Assembly (NCBI GenBank): GCA_003427395.1
Contig: BFEA01000180.1
Location: 8,675-30,417 of the forward strand
Reading direction: 5' to 3'
Source: Chara braunii
Lineage: Eukaryota; Streptophyta; Charophyceae; Charales; Characeae
DNA: 21,743 nt
In this document: in pieces, positions 17,692 through 21,743 of the stretch
How positions within the stretch are numbered: position 1 is the first letter of the stretch
Layout: the number at the start of each line of letters is the position of its first letter
The notes under the pieces: model-generated
What the model saw: the letters and a program-made list of their open reading frames with translations, nothing else
The model's database searches: none
What the model was told of the DNA's origin: nothing
Made by a program: the position numbers and the translations under genes

Positions 17692-18682
17692 GTCCACCAT
17701 GGCTATGTCTTCCCTCCTTCAACCTCCTCTCTCATGCATAGGCCATGGCGGACTACTGGGTGGCAGCTATGGTGCTGCCCTGATGTCCAGAAGACAACCC
17801 AAAACAACGATGCTGCTGCTTGACTTGGTCCGCTATGCCTGACTCTGCCTCAAGCTGCCCTCGTGCAGCGCTACCCCAACTGGGGCCTTTCTGATGCAGC
17901 GCCCAACAAGGTGATGAAGACGGTGTCCACCATAGCCAGGTAAGTGCCCTACCACTCTCCTACCATGCCCCCTTCTTCCTCCTCCTCAAGCTGGGGTGCT
18001 CATCATAGCCAGGCTGAGCCCCAGCGGACCTTCACCTCCAAGCAGCGCTGCTTCAGTCCAGCGGTGCGCTCCAGCAGCATGTCGCCAATCCTTGCATACC
18101 GCAAATGAGGAAGAGCTCTCCGCTCTTCCTGAAGATATAGCGGCCTTCCGGCCTCCTGGGCGGTGACTTCCTAGGCCAAGCGGCCTCCTAGCAACCGGTA
18201 CCTCCTCCCTTTTGGAGGGAAACATCATTGCAGGCTCTGTTATTGTCCGCACCGACCCTAGACCCGGGCTACTTGGACTAGTACCGGCCTACCTCTAACC
18301 TACCGCTACTGGGCCTCTAAAAATGCCAACTTTTTGTCTTCTTCTGCTCGGCCTACCTGCTACTTGAGTGTTTTTCCCCAGCTGCTCTAAGTGTCGTGTG
18401 CCTACTCCCCGCTACCAGCGTGTTTACCCCCCTGCAACCCTTCAAAGTCACGGCTACAGGTAAGTACCGGCCCGGTGGGCCTTGCAACCAACAAGTACCC
18501 TTGCGGGTCACCCCACATACCCAACCAGCAAGCACTCAGACAAGCATGCAAACCAGCAGGCACGCATACACACAGACTTGGGACCACAGAAGAATGCGGG
18601 AATCACAGCAAGGCATTCATTCTAGTGACAAATCCCAAAAATCAGCAGTGTTCTCAGTCTGTGTTTTTGGCGGGTCATTACA
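17365..18682 (-). repeat. 5' LTR of the large Ty3 element (1318 bp)
   Basis: Full-length partner of 1316-2646, with the same TG...CA ends. Transcription of the element would start within it on the minus strand. I see only a weak TATA-like GCTATATC (minus strand, 18134-18141) and do not call a promoter. It has no N bases. The (AAG)n and (CAA)n runs are present at about 17475-17502 and 17661-17691. Confidence 0.93.
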
Positions 18683-18686
18683 GTAT
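18683..18686. repeat. Target-site duplication, right copy (GTAT)
   Basis: Repeats 1312-1315 directly outside the 5' LTR of the large element. Confidence 0.75.
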
Positions 18687-18837
18687 GCTCTCCATGAACA
18701 TTAGTTTTCAGTGCTACGAACCTCCATTGGTGTATTATTGGTGCAACGCTGCTCTCTAGACACGGTGTGACTATCTGGCTTTCAATGTGATGGTGTGATC
18801 TGGAATTGTCATCTCGCTGTTGCTTATTTTCCTTGCA
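18687..18837 (+). repeat. 3' end of the 5' LTR of the second element
   Basis: Assigned because it ends in CA just before a primer-binding site. With no second LTR in the window, its length and start cannot be checked; the rest of the LTR would be the sequence left of 1312, separated by the 17.4-kb insertion. Confidence 0.55.
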
Positions 18838-18840
18838 ATT

Positions 18841-18852
18841 TGGTATCGGAGC
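18841..18852 (+). other. Primer-binding site of the second element
   Basis: TGGTATCGGAGC is identical to the primer-binding site of the large element (17351-17362) but on the plus strand, three bases after a CA LTR end. Confidence 0.82.
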
Positions 18853-20095
18853 TGGTTCATATTGTGCTTCATTGGTTCTTTGCAATAGTTATTGGTGCTT
18901 CGCATGAGGTGCGGGCCAGTGATAAGGCATTGGCGTTGAACATTGGGAGGCCCAGGGTAGAGTGGGCGCGCCAGGGAGCTATGTGGTGACATACGGGGTG
19001 TATGCTGGATGATGAGAACTCGCTGATGTGGCATATTAAGCCGAGGTGGAACCGCATTCTGCTGTTGGTTGTGTTGAGGCAAAGACCGGTCATCATAATT
19101 GCACATCAGGTTACCGGTGAGAAATCATGAGGTACGTTGCTCTCTTCCTTATCTACCCTCTTCATCTCTTCTTACCATGAGGAAGTGAGTTTTGTCTTGA
19201 GAGTCCTCTCGATGTGAGGTGTCGCGAGCGCTCAACCTTGAGAGTCGACATTCTTCCTGGGCAGCAAGCTGGTGGGAGACGGGCGAAGCCTCTGAAGGGC
19301 CCTGGACGAAGCACTCGGGTCACGGTCACCATGCCAACCCGCTGGGACCAGTACACGCATGCTTTGCCGCAAGTCCTTGGTTCTGCTGCTTGCGCAATAG
19401 AGGTCATGCAGGGCATGCCAGCCCTTATATACAATTTCCAGACCATCTTTAAACATTTCTGGCTGGGGACTCGGATTTGAATCTGGCTGTGATTGTCGTC
19501 CTGACTGCGACGTTAAATAATTCCTGAGGAGATAGGGGCTCTCCTTAAATCCCTCCTGATCAGCCAGATCAACCGGGTGTAAGGCTCGTTGCATGCGAGG
19601 GTAAATAAGAGTGCAGGGGCTGGCATGTTCAGCGTTGACTTGGGGCACAGGGGTGGGCCGGATTGCACACCTTCAGACACGTTGCTCAACCAGATGCTCG
19701 GGGCGTCGACACAAAGTGACCAGTCAAGAAGGATACAGGGGGAGCGGGGATTCCGGTAACTGTTCGCAGTGGCAATCAACAGACAATCTGCCATCAAGCA
19801 GACATCTCCAACACGAGATGTTATTTTTATTTTGATTATCTAGTTGTTACAGACTTGTCTAACAACTGATAGACAGCTACAGACAAATTAGATCTTTGCT
19901 GTATTGCAATCTGTTTCAGGGTAATCTAAAAATAGATTTAATATATCCTGTAGGACCTGACATTAATTGTTACTATATCACCTAACTGTTTCTGTTCCAT
20001 CCGACCGAAATGAGTTGTGATTCGTAATCGGTTGTGTGTCAGGCTAAGGTAGGATTCAGTGTGGATTCTAGTTTAGATCACACACACTGTAGCTC
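18853..20095 (+). other. Leader of the second element, no gene seen
   Basis: About 1.24 kb between primer-binding site and gag ATG, a reasonable leader length. Overlapping short frames on both strands at 19160-19800 show no domain. AT-rich at 19815-19980. Confidence 0.55.
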
Positions 20096-20745
20096 ATGAG
20101 TGATGCAAGCACTAGTGAGGAGGAGTTGCTAGTGGACGATCGTAGGACTACTTGCGGGACTGCCCGTAGTCGACCCTTGACATTCTTGGAGTTAGGTCCA
20201 GGAGACGAGAGAAGATTGCGGAGAGAGGCTAGAGAGAGGGCAGCGGCAAGAAGAGCGAGGGCAGCTGAGGATAGTGCTAGGGCTAGAGTTTCAGCTAGCA
20301 CCGGTGCAGCCATGGCTACTTCAGCTATGTCGCAAACCTCTTCACAGTCCACTTCGTCAGGAGTTAGTCAGAGTGGTTCTCAGGGGACCATTAGTCAGAT
20401 TGTTGGCTTGCGAGTCCGCCAGCAGACTCAACTCACGGCAGAGGACTTAGAAATCCGCCAAGCAGAAGAACTTCAAGATGAGTTACAGAGGCAGCTGGAC
20501 GAAGCAGCAGAGAGGAGAAGAAAAGCCATACTTAGAAAGGCTAGACTAGGGAGTAGAATGCAGGAGCTAGGCAGGCTGGAAGGACTAGATGAGGCGGCAT
20601 TAGATCCTGCTGTTCGTGTGCTGCGTAATGCCTTACTTTCAGTGGCTGAAGCGCAGAACGTCCGGCAAGAATTGCTGGCCGAGTTGGTGGCAGGCCAGAA
20701 ACAAATCCTAGTTGAACAACTAGTGGTCCGGTTCATAGAGCCTCA
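20096..20745 (+). pseudogene. Gag-like N-terminal region of the second element
   Basis: Starts at ATG 20096 (MSDASTSEEELLVDD). The sequence runs through an Arg/Ala-rich charged helix (RRLRREARERAAARRARAAE), a Ser/Thr/Gln linker and a long coiled-coil-like stretch (EDLEIRQAEELQDELQRQLD to VRQELLAELVAGQKQILVEQ). This resembles N-terminal Gag regions of Ty3 elements, but no capsid domain or zinc knuckle follows. Near 20735-20745 the meaningful frame changes by one base and continues as a Gln/Pro/Met-rich linker that runs directly into RT. Assignment as Gag rests on position and composition more than on a motif. Confidence 0.6.
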
Positions 20746-20877
20746 GTCGTACCATCCACGACAGTGGTTACTACAGTCACACTGTCAAACCAGGCCCAGC
20801 TTAGTGTGCAACAGCCTGTTTCGGTGGCTATGCGGCCGCTGCAGCAAGCCCCTGGGCCCATGCAGCCTATGCAGTGT

Positions 20878-21641
20878 CTGTACGAGTTTGTGGTGATGCC
20901 TTTTGGCCTATGCAATGCACCTGATACGTTCCAGCACGCGATGAACATGATTTTTCATGACTACTTGGACAAGTATATCGTCGTGTACCTCGACGATATT
21001 CTCATCTTTAGTAGGATTGTAGAGGAGCACGCTGAGGACTTGAAAACAGTGCTAGAACTCCTAAGACAGCACCAGTACAAGGTGAACTTGGATAAATGCG
21101 AGTTTGGTCGCACCAAGATCTTGTACTTGGGTCATGAAATTTCAGCAAATGGATTGAGGCCGGAAGATGCAAAGGTGGCCAGCATACGTGACTGGCCCAG
21201 ACCTCAGACGGTCACATCGTTTTTGGGGATGACGGGCTATTATCGTCCGTTTGTAAAGAACTATAGTACTATAGCTTCCCCATGAACAGATCTAACTCGA
21301 CTTGACACCCCTTGGGAGTGGCCTGAAGAGTGTGAAGCAAGCTTCAAGAAATTGAAGTATGCTCTGACACACTACGAAGTTCTCCAACTTCTGGATCCTG
21401 ACAAGCCATTCATTGTCACCACAAACGCTAGCCAATATGGCATAGGCGCGGTCCTTGCGCAACAGGAAGGGCCCAAGTTGAGACCGATCGAGGATAGGAG
21501 CAAGAAGATGCCATCTCAAAAGTTAGCTAAGTCCACTTATGAGAGAGAGCTCTACGCCCTATACAGAGCGCTAGTCCATTGGAGACATTACCTCCTAGGA
21601 AGATTCTTCTATGTGAGGTCTGACCAATTGCCACTGTCACA
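20878..21641 (+). pseudogene. RT second half and RNase H start, truncated
   Basis: LYEFVVMPFGLCNAPDTFQ (motif B), YIVVYLDDILIFSR with the catalytic YLDD, YLGHEISANGL and FLGMTGYYRPFVKNY are standard Ty3 RT blocks. Motif A and everything before it are absent, because the gag linker joins directly in front of LYEF. An in-frame TGA at 21283-21285 is followed in the same frame by TDLTRLDTPWEW and the RNase H start VTTNASQYGIGAVLAQQ. The first catalytic residue there is Asn (AAC, 21424-21426) instead of Asp. STYERELYALYRALVHWRHYLLG and YVRSD follow, then the frame dissolves at about 21641. It is inactive by several independent changes. Confidence 0.92.
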
Positions 21642-21654
21642 AAAAAGTTCCAAC

Positions 21655-21743
21655 ATATTTTATATTTTTCCTTATTTTCTTTTTTCTTTTTTTCTTTTTT
21701 TCTGAATTTTTTTCTTTTTTTCTTTTTTTCTTTTCATTTTTCC
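21655..21743. repeat. T-rich low-complexity end
   Basis: Runs of TTTTTTC and TTTTC to the end of the window. It truncates the RNase H of the second element and mirrors the simple-repeat left edge. Confidence 0.9.

Larger units (their letters stand above)
1316..18682 (-). mobile_element. Ty3/gypsy chromovirus-like LTR retrotransposon with very long leader
   Basis: A 17.4-kb element transcribed on the minus strand. Its boundaries are supported by two matching LTRs (minus-strand ends TGTAATGACC...GTAACA), GTAT duplications outside, a PPT at 2647-2659 and a PBS at 17351-17362. The internal order gag, PR, RT, RNase H, IN, chromodomain is the Ty3/gypsy order, and the C-terminal chromodomain-like block points to chromoviruses. 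About 9.3 kb separates PBS from gag, far more than the few hundred bases to about 2 kb usual for such elements. That interval could be an expanded leader, nested insertions or assembly joining. The coding part has frameshifts at about 7485 and 3656, a gag-pol frame break with TAG at 6453, TAGs at 5439 and 3958, and a deletion at about 4520. It cannot move on its own. Confidence 0.85.
18687..21641 (+). mobile_element. Second Ty3/gypsy element, plus strand, deleted and truncated
   Basis: An LTR end (TTGCA at 18833-18837), a three-base spacer and a primer-binding site start the internal part. A leader of about 1.2 kb, a gag-like frame and a partial RT-RNase H follow. The gag C-terminus, protease and first half of RT are missing, and the element breaks off in RNase H at about 21641 next to a T-rich tract. 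No 3' LTR lies in the window. Its 5' LTR probably continues left of the large insertion, into the region before 1312. Confidence 0.75.

Noticed and set aside
18134-18141. GCTATATC as LTR promoter TATA box
   Set aside because: Single weak match with no defined transcription start.
18622-19797. Several 60-140 residue frames on both strands
   Set aside because: Mutually overlapping, no motifs, located in the leader of the second element.

Overview
This looks like nuclear DNA from a plant-lineage eukaryote. A charophyte alga such as Chara is my best guess, from the style of the gag and pol proteins; this is recognition, not proof. There is no bacterial gene organisation. Nearly everything I can identify is transposable-element material, and all of it is broken. 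The window starts in a GA-rich simple repeat and ends in a T-rich one, so it may be a whole short contig.

The main structure is a Ty3/gypsy LTR retrotransposon on the minus strand (1316-18682). It has two LTRs of 1331 and 1318 bp that differ at roughly thirty positions by eye count. It also has a 4-bp GTAT target duplication, a polypurine tract beside the 3' LTR (1316-2646), and a primer-binding site for initiator-Met tRNA beside the 5' LTR (17365-18682). Reading right to left along the minus strand, gag, protease, reverse transcriptase, RNase H, integrase and a chromodomain lie between 8037 and 2688. They are interrupted by frameshifts, a deletion and several TAG stops.

Between the primer-binding site and gag lies an unusually long leader of about 9.3 kb (8038-17350). 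It holds degenerate tandem repeats with 12-13-, 26- and 52-bp periods, several inverted repeats, and short open frames on the opposite strand. Two of these (12964-13215 and 14395-14667) align without gaps over about 60 residues and so are diverged copies of one unrecognised protein module. Two more (9659-10189 and 14881-15336) may be distant relatives. This is the least explained part of the window.

Within the leader, 12787-12818 is a Nextera-type mosaic-end junction flanked by two identical 99-bp copies. That is a sequencing or assembly artefact, not biology.

Outside the big element, 241-781 is a fossil of a different, non-LTR-like reverse transcriptase. From 18687 to about 21640 there is a second Ty3/gypsy element on the plus strand. 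It has an LTR end, a primer-binding site at 18841-18852, a gag-like coiled-coil frame, and then, after a large deletion, the second half of reverse transcriptase and the start of RNase H. The first element appears to have inserted into the 5' LTR of the second. No working gene product can be claimed with confidence for any of the TE genes.
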